Part shown: positions 53,496 to 64,000 of the stretch, one piece after another
Position numbering within the stretch: the stretch's first letter is position 1
Layout: each line of letters begins with the position of its first letter
Source: Lunularia cruciata
Taxonomy: Eukaryota; Streptophyta; Marchantiopsida; Lunulariales; Lunulariaceae
Assembly: GCA_948567375.1 (NCBI GenBank)
Contig: OX419756.1
Location: forward strand, 48,622,333 to 48,686,332
DNA length: 64,000 bases
Direction of reading: 5' to 3'
Translations under genes and position numbers: made by a program
Notes under the pieces: generated by a model
Told to the model about the DNA's origin: nothing
Databases searched by the model: none
Seen by the model: only the letters and a program-made list of their open reading frames with translations

Positions 53496-55305
53496 TTGCT
53501 ACATTGCTTGCTAGATGCATAGACTATGCCTTCCGCTCATTATTGCTTGTTGGACAAGAATGGAAATGTTTCATGGCTTATTGCTTATGGATATATAGGG
53601 AGCTAACATAGCAAAAGAGTAGTTTGAACATGCTACTCTTGCTTCTTTTGCAATACTAAAAAGTACTTTGACTTGTAAGAGGTGTGTCATAGTAAAACTA
53701 AGAAATCTATTGTGCGAGAGAATGAAAAGGAAGGGTGGGGTGAGTGCATTGGCCAAGTAGGAAATTGTGCCTCCCTTTAACTAGTTTTTTGAAAGGTGCA
53801 TATTAGTAGACTAGACCTCTCTTTGTAAATATTATAGATATTTGTGCTCGTATTCATAAATTCCCCTATGAAAAAGTGCATGTATCAAGAAACTGTACCC
53901 CTCTTTGTAACTGGTATAAATTTTTGTGCATGCATTTGTAAATTCCCCCTTGTTAAATCTACTTCTCGTCTTATTAATTTGACCTACCCTAGTTTACCTT
54001 GTGTGAAGGCACAATTACTCTTGTGTGAGTCGGTTGTTTGATTTATGATAGTGTATGGTCGTGAGAAGTGCAGACTAGGGTGTGTTGTTCTAGTAAAGTG
54101 AAGAGGTCAATTTAATAATCCTTATCATCTATGATCTATTTGAGACGTGGAAATATATAAAAAGAGCATAAAAATATCAATTCTCTTGTTTAATATTTCC
54201 TTTTCATTGACTTAGAATACTTATATTTCCAATTCCAATATATTTTAGGTCTCTTGTGTCCATTGCTCTATAGAAAGCAATGTCCGGTACAATCCAGAGG
54301 AGAGCAATTACACTAGGTGACAGTTCTTCGATTGCTCCAATTGTTTGTAAACTATACAACATGCATAGTTCAGAAATTTGCTCTCAGCAAGAGTGCAAAT
54401 TTCTAATATTGACATTTTACCTATTTTATCTCACCCTTGTATGGCTTGATGGGGTCTTGCCATCCCTCGTGTTTTCTACGCAGTAGCCCTTCTCTCTTAC
54501 CTAACCTCCACAGTCACATCCATTAGCAAGCTCAAATACGCTCAAATATTCAGTAATGGATGAGATGATGAGATTCGCTTACGTAGGACAGAATGCTGGA
54601 AGAAACGTAATGACCTTTAGGCTTTGAAGTAAAGCGGTTGCAAGGTCGGAAAGATGAGACCACCACCGGCCCCTGCAACGATATCGAACTCCAACAAACT
54701 TACCTCCAACAAACATGGGGCTTAGCCCCATGTTACCTTTTTTGTCTCTCCCGTGTACGGCTCGATGGGGTCTTCCCATCCTTCGTTTTTCCTACACCGT
54801 CGCCTTTTTTCCTCTTTTGTCTTCCTTCTTGTACTTGATGGGGTCTTCCTTCCTTCATGTGTGGTCGCCTTTTCGAACAAATTGAATACTCTTTGAACCA
54901 CATCCGGAAAGCTCAGTTGGCCCGGTAAGACACCAATCAGATTTGGAGGCCATTTCCGGGACAGTCACAAGAGAGAAAAGTCCTTCACGGGAGGAGAGGA
55001 CAGTAATCCACGGCATGATGCAAACGAGGTTGCCTCTCCTCCGGTGGTGGAGTGGCGTGAGAAAACTGCAGAGGAGGATGCCTGTCGATTAATTCGTCGC
55101 TGGGAGACAAAGAAAAGAGGAGAGAGGAGTTGAAGGAAGGAAGGCACATGTTTGCTGGATCGAAGAAACTGTCAATTGCGGCGGAAGATTTGGGCAGTAG
55201 TTTCCCAGGAATCTCTGTAGGAGAGGCAGACGATTTTGAAGTGTAGAGACAGAGGAATAGGGAGCACGACGAGGAGGAGGACATTTGTGCAGTTGATTGC
55301 GAGGT
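53496..55305. other. Intergenic sequence upstream of the helicase gene
   Basis: No supported gene. Two diverged copies of a unit of about 75 bp (CTCTTTGTAA...TTTGTGC...TAAATTCCCC) lie at 53818-53955. Three diverged copies of a TGATGGGGTCTTCC-type motif occur at about 54445, 54765 and 54840. GC content rises from about 54900, and 55140-55305 probably holds the helicase 5' UTR and promoter; I see no clear TATA box. Confidence 0.45.
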
Positions 55306-58300
55306 ATGAATGGGAGAGACGGGGGAGGGAGGGGAGGCCGAGGAGGAGGAGGCAGAGGAGGAGGGAGACAGGGATTGTCAGCTGGTTGGAGGCCTGTTTC
55401 CGAAGCTGATCGGATCAGTATCGCGGAACGCTTAGAGCAATTCAGAAGCAGTGATGTAAAAGGTATGCTCTGATTATGGTGGATATTGATAAATACTTAG
55501 TTCAGAATTAGCGGTATTTGTTCTGGCTGTAGAAATTGGAGTTGACATGTGCAAGATATTTGTCAGAGCTTGAATTTCACATCACTCCGTCTCAAGTGTC
55601 TCTCTAGAATGTTTGCGCAAATGTTAGATTTGCAGGGGAGCAAAAGAAAAGGTGTTCCAATCACCCCCTGTTTGGCTAGCGACGTTTGGATTTTGATGGA
55701 CGTGTTTCGCAAGCAGGGTTAGTATGCTGGTTGACTTAAAGGTGGTGGCCTGATTGCTCTTGAGTATGGATCGAGTATAAACCTTGAAATGCAAGTTCTC
55801 GTGATGGCCACGGATGGTCATATTCTAATTGCTTGTGGCAAGGGTCATATATATTTGTTGCACCAGTGTTGCGTTCAAATATAGCCTGAGAATTTGGAAA
55901 TGGTCAGGAAATTAACACACTTCTCAGAACGCAGTGATTATCTTCAGAAAAGATACATTAATAGGCGGCTCACCTTTGAGCACCTGTTTCTGCATTGCCT
56001 TCTGTTGACATCTGCGATATCCATATAATGGTTATGAACTGCTTTTAGGAGGTTTAACTACTTGGAGTGCTTCTAATATGTAGTTAATGTATTGGGATTG
56101 CAAACTAAACGGGGTCGATGATACATTTAACATCTTCAAACTAATAATGAAGAGCACCTTGTATTGTCAGTAGGTTTGTGTATCAGCGCTTAAAAGTTTC
56201 TGATGGCCTGCTATAACTACACTGGAACATCAATGACTTGCGTACATGAATCATTAAGACTTGCTTAATGACCTTACGTCATTAGCAAAACTCTAACCAG
56301 CTTATGATTCTAGACATACGTTTCGTTGGCCATCACTTAAGGGCTTGAGTTCTTCGCTCTTTACTTGTACCTGACGTATTCGAAACTGGCCACAGCCTGA
56401 AATTTTGGAAATTCATATGAGCTACTGCACTCCGTGCATCTAAAGTAATTTGTCCACTGTGTACGTTCAGAGTTGACATTCGAGGCTGGTCTGAGCAACC
56501 ATGACAGAGCGGTGGTACATGAGTTCTGCAAGAGGATGGGATTCAAGTCAAAAAGCCATGGGTACCTTCTACACTCTCTAAATTTTACCGTGGTTCTAGG
56601 AGTTCCGTAGAGACTTGCCGTCTTTGACCTCTTGAGCAACCAGTTTTTACATATTCTGCATCTGTATTTATGCTCTAAGGACCTGCTATCTGACTATAAT
56701 TTCTCACTGTTTCGCAGTAAGGGTGAGGCGAGACGGGTTACAGTACAAAAACCAGCAGGTAGTCAAGGGAAGGGACAGCCCACAACCTCTCCTCTCTCAT
56801 TTTCAGCAGAAGCACAAGAGGTTGTCGTGGAACTGTTCACGAATTTTCCTCCCTCAGAGGATGAGCTTCTAGGAAAGGAGAGGATTGCTCAACCATGCGA
56901 TAACTCTATTCCGAAGGCCCCAATGCGAGGCAAGTCCACATCCTCACGGCACGCAATGGCTTCTACGCCAACTGAAGTAGCCAAACAAGCTTCGAAACTG
57001 ACGTCACGGTTGAAGCATACGCCTGCTCTACAACAGGTTCTATCTCGAGGTCCATTTTTTGTTGCTGGAAACTGCTAAGTGGTCATGCTGCCCAGGACTT
57101 TACATCATGTGCGCTGACATTATGAGTTCGAGTGATGTTTGCTAAACCTGCTGTGTTGTTTTATTTCCTTCTTACCGTATTTTAAGAGAGAGTGCAGTGT
57201 CACGAGTTGTCAATCTTAGCTATATTAGATCATTTATAGGTTCTCGCGATCAATCTTTGGCATTAGATGTACAGTTTGGAAAGGAGACAAGAATACTGTG
57301 ATCAGAAGTAAAGAAAATATGGCCACACAGCACGGGGCTGATTTGTGGATGGTAAATCTAGTGAACCAGCATTTGGCAGTGCGATATGCTCTTACTAACG
57401 CCGCGTTATGTTTGTTGACCCATGTGACTTGCCTTCACTTGGTTTTCAGATTGCAGAAGGCAGGGAAAAATTACCCATTTTTGCATTCAAAGAATTTATA
57501 ACAAAATCTGTTGAAAACAACCAGGTACTCATCAAAGGATTATATACAGGAGTTAGCCTGACTCATTGAGCGTGGCATTTAGTTATATATGCACTATGTG
57601 AAGTGTGCCGTTATTTCTCAAGTCTGAGATCACAATAGGGAAACTCGATGGTAAGCTCTATATCTGAAGAACTGGCATTCAGTCATAGGTGATGGCGATG
57701 TTCATGTCCAACTTGCTGGGGGAGGTCAAGAGGTTCAGAAAGCATCTATCATGAAGTAGAAAGTGAATTTCCAGGCATTTCTCACGAGTTTCCGTCCTTG
57801 ATGAGTCAGGTTGTACTTATAGCGGGTGAAACCGGTTGTGGAAAGACGACTCAGGTTTGTACTTCATTCCCTGGTTTTCTTTTTATCATATATCTCATCC
57901 AACCATTTGCATTGCTCTTTCGCCACGTTTACTGTGTTTTGAGCTCTGCACAAGATGCATTTCTGGGTCCCCATGTTTAATTGCACACACTATTTGACGT
58001 GTTCAGGTCCCACAATACATTTTGAACCATATGTGGCAACAAGGAAAACCATGCAAGATTCTTTGCACGCAGCCCCGGCGAATATCTGCGACATCCGGTT
58101 TGTTCCTTAAGCAACTGGTCTTACTTTGATGCTTCTTTTGACTTTGTATACGGTTTACCGCTGCCAGACCACTCATTGAACTCCTAGCAACAACTTGAAG
58201 TTGGTACTTGAAGTTGGTATCCAGGGAGGCAGTGCCAGTGGAGTGTCGTGTTTGCACTACTCCTTCAACATCTCCAGACCTCATATCTTGACGGAGCGAG

Positions 58301-61300
58301 CATTTTGGCATCGTCCTTTCTCAAATCTATAAACTCAGGAGCTAAAGTTGGTTAGGGAAGTCAAGCCCTTTTTCACCTTTTGGTGCTTGATATTTCTTGC
58401 AGTAGCGGAGCGAATCGCTCATGAACTTGGCGAACAGATAGGAGACACCGTTGGCTATCAGGTACTCATCAAATTAGGTGTTTGTGCAGACATCGACAGT
58501 GTGATATGGACGTCCTCAAATCCTTGTATCGGATCAATTAAAAGAAAGCAAGAAGCCTATGTGACTAGTGGGTTGGCAATACCTGGTTATAACTTATATT
58601 GCACGTTTCTGGCAGATCCGGTTGGAGGCAAAGGGAGGCAAGCACTCATCCCTAATGTTTTGTACCAACGGTGTTCTATTAAGAAAGCTTGTTGGTTCCG
58701 GCGGCCAATCAAGAGGGCAAACTGCGGAGGATGGCCTGTGGGATGACACATGTGGATTAGATGCAACACATGTTATTGTGGTAAAGTGACTGTCTGCGAC
58801 ATCAATTACCAAGTAGCATGCTCCTTGGGGATTGCTCTTTTGTTATGTACATGCTTACACATATCCAGCATTTCATGTCCTTAAAATTTTGATTATAAGG
58901 CTGATCTTGGTTGACCTTGAAAGGCTGTTTACTCTATGTATTGCTCCATCATTTCAAAAGAAAATGCTTGTGCTGCAGGATGAAATCCACGAGCGAGATC
59001 GAAACGCGGACTTCCTTCTTGTTGTGCTCCGGTAAGTAATTTCTTGTGCTGCGGAACATTTAATTTAATTCGATAATTTACTATCTCTTTATGGGCTTAC
59101 TCTGAATTTGTAATTGTGTGGTATTTTTCTTGTTCAGGGATTTGCTACCTTTGAGACCAGACTTGCGTTTGGTAAGTGCTACCGAATGTGCAGTGTCTGT
59201 GCGATGATATCCTATCCGTATCTGGTGGGATATCTTTATGGTGCCCTAGCTTTCTGGTCGATGCTCAAGAATTGAAAATAGGGTCTGGTTAGTTCATCAC
59301 GACGCCGTGCAAGGTTTTCACGGGACTCAATGGTAGTAGCGCTTGCTAAAGACCCTCTGGTAGCTGGAGTGTGATGCATATACATCACTCAGACACGACC
59401 TTTTGGCCAGTAAGTCTGGACCGTATATCTGACGATTACTTTGTAAGCAGATTTTAATGAGTGCTACGCTGGATGCGGAGCTCTTTTCTGCCTACTTCAA
59501 TGGCTGCCCAATCGTCAGAGTACCTGGCTTTACTTATCCTGTAAGTTGAGGAATATCCAGCAACATGAATTTCGAAATTCAAAAAATTATGCTTTAGATC
59601 CAAACAGGTACTACATCTGTTTGTTGGGCCATTTACTTGTTTCTCCTTCTGTTGTTCTCTTTCTTTTTCGTAGCAACATGATGTACATTTGTTCTACTTT
59701 CTATACTACATTCCATACAACCTTCTTGTGTAGCTTCAAAAGGTCGCAAAAGGAAACACTCTTGAAGGTTTTCCAGTTGATTTCAACTTGAGCAGTCAGC
59801 TGTATCCTCGAGCGTTGCAGATAGGTAACGCTTGAACCACAATTACACTTCAGTACTCGTTCTAAACCCTAGCATACCCTTTCAGATCCGTACCTACTAC
59901 TTGGAAGATGTCCTGGGAGCAACTCAGAGCGGGGCAGAGAGCAGTAGCTTGCAAGCTGCAGGAGCTATCGTAAGTAAGGAGGATGCGGATGTCATGGACG
60001 AGGCTATTAGCACTGCATGGCTAGAGGATGATTTTGAATTACTGCTACAAATCGTCACAGATGACCCCAGCTCACGTTTATGTGATTACCAGCACCCACT
60101 AACTGGCGCTACTGCCTTGATGGTTGCTGCTGGTAAGGGCAGGGCGGATGACTTGCAGTTACTGCTCTCTCTTGGGGCAAAACGGTCTATTGTTTCGCAG
60201 GATGGTGCAACAGCCCTTGATTGGGCCAAGAGACACGGACATGAAGACGTTGTGGAACTTTTGAATGACTATCAAGAGGAGAAAATGTCCTCAATTGAGG
60301 AAGCGGAGCTGCTCAAGAAGTATCATGCCTCAGTAGATCAAGAAGAGATTGATGTGCGTCTAATCGAACGGTTGTTGCTCAGTATCTGTAGGGGTCTCAG
60401 TGAGGATACGGGTAGTAACCAAAATGGAGCTATTCTCATATTTCTTCCAGGATGGGAAGATATAATGAGGACCAGAGAATGCTTACAAGCGTCACCTGTT
60501 TTTGGCGATCATTCAAGTTTTCTAATACTACCATTACATTCAATGGTGCCTTCTCATGAGCAAAGAAAGGTTTTCCAACGGCCACCCGCAGAAGTCCGGA
60601 AAATTGTCCTTGCAACCAATATTGCAGAAAGTGCTATCACTATAGACGATGTAGTATATGTCATTGACAGTGGGCGTATCAAGGAGAAAAGTTATGACCC
60701 CTACAGCAATGTTTCGACGTTGCAGACAGCTTGGATCTCCAAAGCGAGTGCCAAGCAACGTGAAGGGCGAGCCGGACGTTGTCAGCCAGGAGTTTGCTAT
60801 CATCTCTTTTCGCGAATGAGAGCAGCTGCTCTTCCTGATTTTCAACTTCCTGAAATCAAGCGTACTCCGTTAGAAGAACTCTGTCTACAGGTTTGACCCT
60901 TAATCCCTTCCTTACCACAAGTCTTTTTGAGTCATACTGTAATTAACAACTAACCAGAAGAAGAAAAAGCATATCCACCACTTTAGAAGGTGAAAAAACT
61001 ATCTAGATTAACATCTGAAGTGGAAAGATGTGCTCTGGCTCATATCGATCTAGTGCTGCAGATATACTCACTCGTGTTTCTCTTGTGATCAGGTTAAACT
61101 GCTGGAACCAAACGGTAAAATTGCGACCTTTATCAGTAAGGCTGTAGCTCCTCCTCTTGATCTAGCTGTGCGAAATGCTGTTTTACTGCTACAAGATCTT
61201 GGAGCGTTGACTATAGATGAGAGACTGACTGAGCTTGGCAAGCAGCTGGGTTCGCTACCCGTCCATCCATCCACCAGCAAGATGCTCCTATTTGCCATTC

Positions 61301-62873
61301 TCCTTAACTGTTTGGATCCTGCGTTAACTGCTGCATGTGCTGCGGGGTACCGAGAACCATTTGTGCTACCAATGGCCCCAGATCAGAAGAAACGAGCGCA
61401 CCAAGCCAAACAACAGCTTGCAGCATCATACGGTGGATACAGTGACCATCTAGCCGTTATTGCAGCATTCGATGGCTGGGAAGTGGCCAAAGCGAAAGGT
61501 CATGGTCAGGAGGGTCGCTTCTGCGCCCAGCACTTTATTTCTGGTGGCACTATGAATATGCTTGCTGGCATGAGGAGACAGCTCCAGAGTGAACTCGTGC
61601 AGAAAGGCTTTATTCCCAAAGGACCTCATCCGTGCAGCCTCAATGCCAAGGATCCAGGCATTGTGCGAGCTGTGTTGGCGGCGGGAATGTATCCTATGGT
61701 TGGTGTGGTTTTGCCACCTCTTCCAAATGGTCAAAAAGCGGTAGTGCAAACCTCTCGAGGCGAGAAAGTCCGAATTCATCCACACTCAGAAAATTTCAAG
61801 CTCAACCGAAATATCTCTTATGCCGAAACTTCTTCTACGAACGATCTGTTGCTGGTGTTTGATGAAGTAACACGAGGTGAAACTCAAGTCTATATAAGGA
61901 ATAGCACTCTCGTGAAGCCACATCCAGTCATAATGATTGCAACAGAAATGGTGGTCGCTCCGCTCGACCCACAAGAAGAAATTCCTATGGACATGGACGA
62001 TGATGATGATGATGAGATGCTTATGGACAGTGAGGACGAGGATGATGTTGTGGTCAGGCCTGCGGGTTCAGTTGACAATAGGCAGGCTGAATGCATGACT
62101 GCACCAGATAAAACTGTCGCTGTAGTTGTTGATCGATGGCTGCGCTTCACCGCCACGGCTGTTGAAGCTGCCCAATTTTACTGCTTGAGAGAACGACTCA
62201 ATGCAGCTATATCGTTCAAGGTTAGTATAAGAGAATATTGTTTCTTTTTGACAGTTACAGTTCTTGCTGTTCTTACTCAGATGTCAGTAGAGCTGTAACT
62301 GATGTTTCTGGCGTGTTCTTTCAGATCAAACATCCGCGGGAAACTTTACCAGCACAGCTTGCTGCATCCGTTTACACTATAGCATGTATACTCTCCTTCG
62401 ATAACATGGTGAACATAGACCTGCCACCACCACGAACCTCTTACGCATCAAACTCTGACTCGTATAGACGGGTCGATCCACAAGCCTGGTTGCAAGGAGG
62501 CCGAGGTCAAGGTCAAGGTCAAGGTCAAATCCAAGGTCTCAATGAAGGTGGAAGTTGGAGAGAAAGAAGGTCAGGCTCTGAAATTGTTAGTGATGCTCAT
62601 CTTCAAGGTCAGAATCAAGGTCCAAATTGGAGGGAAAGACGGGCAGGGACTGGACCTGCCAGCGACAATGTGCATGGAAAATCATTGACTCAAAGTCGGG
62701 GCAACTTATCAGGTGGGGAGAGGCATAGTCGACAGGAGCAAAATCCTCAAGTGCAAGGGTCAGGAGGACGTGGTACTTATTATTCTCCACGTGACAACCG
62801 TCAGAAAGGCCTGAATAATTCAGGTTCCAGTCGAGGCACATATTTCAAGAGACCGAAAGGTGGTGCAGGATGA
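55306..62873 (+). CDS. DEIH-box RNA helicase with R3H and ankyrin repeats (NIH/HVT1 type), 14 coding exons
   Basis: Joining exons 55306-55462, 56471-56561, 56718-57036, 57450-57524, 57810-57854, 58007-58097, 58403-58461, 58616-58780, 58979-59031, 59138-59171, 59451-59540, 59886-60890, 61093-62220 and 62325-62873 gives 1286 residues without stops; every intron is GT-AG. Domains: Gly/Arg-rich start; R3H domain (about 35-95, with [15 protein letters not shown]); helicase motif I GETGCGKT (220-227), Ia [14 protein letters not shown] (335-338), III SAT (367-369); two ankyrin repeats (about 464-521) between the RecA lobes; motif [13 protein letters not shown] (about 635-646), [10 protein letters not shown] (684-691); HA2 (about 729-830) and OB fold; an Asp/Glu run (about 1027-1044) and a Gln/Gly/Arg-rich tail. 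This is the architecture of nuclear plant NIH and animal YTHDC2-like helicases, here without a YTH domain. It should unwind RNA in an ATP-dependent way. The start ATG is the first in frame with the Gly-rich tract. All catalytic motifs are intact, unlike everything else in the window. Confidence 0.93.
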
Positions 62874-64000
62874 ATGGAGGAGAATCATTCTTATATTACA
62901 CCCTTGTATAACTTGATGGTTAATCGTTGCTCACTGAGTCGATGGCTGTCACGACTGGATGAAGGTGGAAGCTTTCAGTTTCACCCCCCGAGTAAAGATG
63001 CCTGCAGTCAAGCCTGAAAGGGTCCTGAATTTGGACAAAGAAACTTTCATCTTGCGTTACAGGAGCGTGTTGGGAAAGAATTATTTCTTCAAGACTCTGG
63101 GTAAGAGCACACTCTTACCCAGGAACATTTTCCAGCGGTTACTACTCACTCAACATTCAACTGTTTCCCATGCCGGAGTTTGTGTCTGATTGGTTTAGTC
63201 CTTCTTTCCTGCCTGTATGGATGGGTCAATGTGTTGCTGACGATCGCGATATGATCCTCTTACTAAGGTACTAAACCTTTTGCACAGTGAAGTTTCTTGC
63301 CCACTGCTGCTAAAAGAACCAAGTAAAGGTCCATCAGTTTGTATTGCTTCTTACTCCCATACGGTGAGACGTTGATTTGCGGGAGCGAATGGAACTTTTA
63401 ATGCTGGGGATGCCACCTCGACCCCGTTTGTCGCCAAAACAGACTTGAAAATAATCAAATTTGCAATGAATGTCCCTTTCTTGCAGAGCTTTTGACTCTA
63501 CCGACCAGGATGGAGCTGACCCCTCTTCTTCCGTGCACAACGAGGACGGAGCAATTTAACAAGCCGATTAACAACGGAACTTGTCGTGGATGGGTCTCTT
63601 ATCGTGAAGCCATTTGGGAAAGTATTGGAATGAATGGCTTAGCCTTGTGGCCAAGATCATTCAACTTGTCTCGTTGGGAACCTGATCTTGTCTCCTAGTA
63701 CTTTGTTAACTGTGTCGTAACAAATGAGTTGCCTGGTTTTGTTATGTTCTCGAATATAGACCAAATTGACCAACCAGGAGGACAGTCAATGTAGTGGACT
63801 TCACTACCTTCAAGTGTAAGCAGCCAATTCTGGGATCAGAAATCTCTTCCGTGCACAAGTTTTGAAGCTCGTACTGTTATTATTTTAGTGTTGCAACAAG
63901 AAAACATGGGATTCCTTTATCTGTTCGTGGATGCTTCTTTGCATTAATTTACCATCTTCCTCCTTACATAGACCGTCATTTCCCGCGCATGAACTCAGGC
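62874..64000. other. Helicase 3' UTR and downstream intergenic sequence
   Basis: Open frames are short (up to 76 codons) and show no motif. The first few hundred bases are probably 3' UTR. I see no clear TE sequence and no convincing second gene before the window ends. Confidence 0.45.

Noticed and set aside
54985-55284. 99-codon minus-strand frame (Ser-rich) as a small gene
   Set aside because: Low complexity, no motif, and it mirrors the GC-rich 5' UTR of the helicase gene.
61450-61785. Minus-strand frames of about 100 codons across helicase exons 12 and 13
   Set aside because: They are antisense shadows of well-supported coding exons and have no motif.
62959-63189. 76-codon frame downstream of the helicase as a second gene
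   Set aside because: No motif, and it follows the helicase stop by only 86 bp on the same strand; 3' UTR is more likely.

Overview
The window looks like nuclear DNA of a plant. It is about 85 percent transposable-element sequence, with LTR retrotransposons nested inside one another, and one clear host gene sits at the right end. That gene is a spliced DEIH-box RNA helicase with an R3H domain, ankyrin repeats and a Gly/Arg/Gln-rich tail, the architecture of plant NIH/HVT1-type helicases. Chromovirus-type Ty3/gypsy elements, a MULE transposase remnant and tRNA-iMet-type primer sites also fit a plant. I cannot name the species. Introns of about 100 to 1000 bp and a methyltransferase-bearing retroelement would suit a non-seed plant or streptophyte relative, but that is a guess.

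Layout. 1-18172 is an old TE graveyard. A decayed minus-strand gypsy element (family E, about 589-12560) is broken up by solo LTRs of families D and B and by a nearly complete chromovirus of family D (6357-11755, TSD GTTGG). 18173-52768 is one nested stack. The outermost element is chromovirus A1 (+). Its gag is split by element C (minus, 19145-36843, TSD AATT). The gag of C is split by element B (+, 25862-33685, TSD GTAC). The RT of A1 is split by A2 (+, 38654-44245, TSD GTATG). The chromodomain end of A1 is split by A3 (minus, 46579-52221, TSD GTATC/ATATC). With the insertions removed, A1 is about 5.65 kb, the same size as A2 and A3. 52769-55305 holds a MULE transposase fragment and unclassified sequence. 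55306-62873 is the helicase gene in 14 coding exons, followed by untranslated or intergenic sequence.

The most remarkable object is element C. Read on the minus strand, its polyprotein runs gag (two zinc knuckles), aspartic protease, an uncharacterised linker, a C5 cytosine DNA methyltransferase with motifs I, IV, VI, VIII and X in the usual order, reverse transcriptase, RNase H, integrase, and a C-terminal C4HC3 PHD finger where chromoviruses carry a chromodomain. The element therefore combines a DNA-methylation writer with a probable histone-tail reader. The copy is dead: it has several frameshifts, and nearly every in-frame stop is TAG or TGA, as expected from C-to-T decay of CAG and CGA codons at methylated cytosines.

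Other points of interest are heat-shock-element-like arrays in the LTRs of family A (one intact four-unit element is precisely deleted from the 5' LTR of A2), a D element whose RT/RNase H core is deleted in frame, an extra zinc-knuckle ORF upstream of gag in B, and 4-bp target duplications for B and C against 5 bp for A and D. All domain calls are by eye from motifs; no database search was possible.
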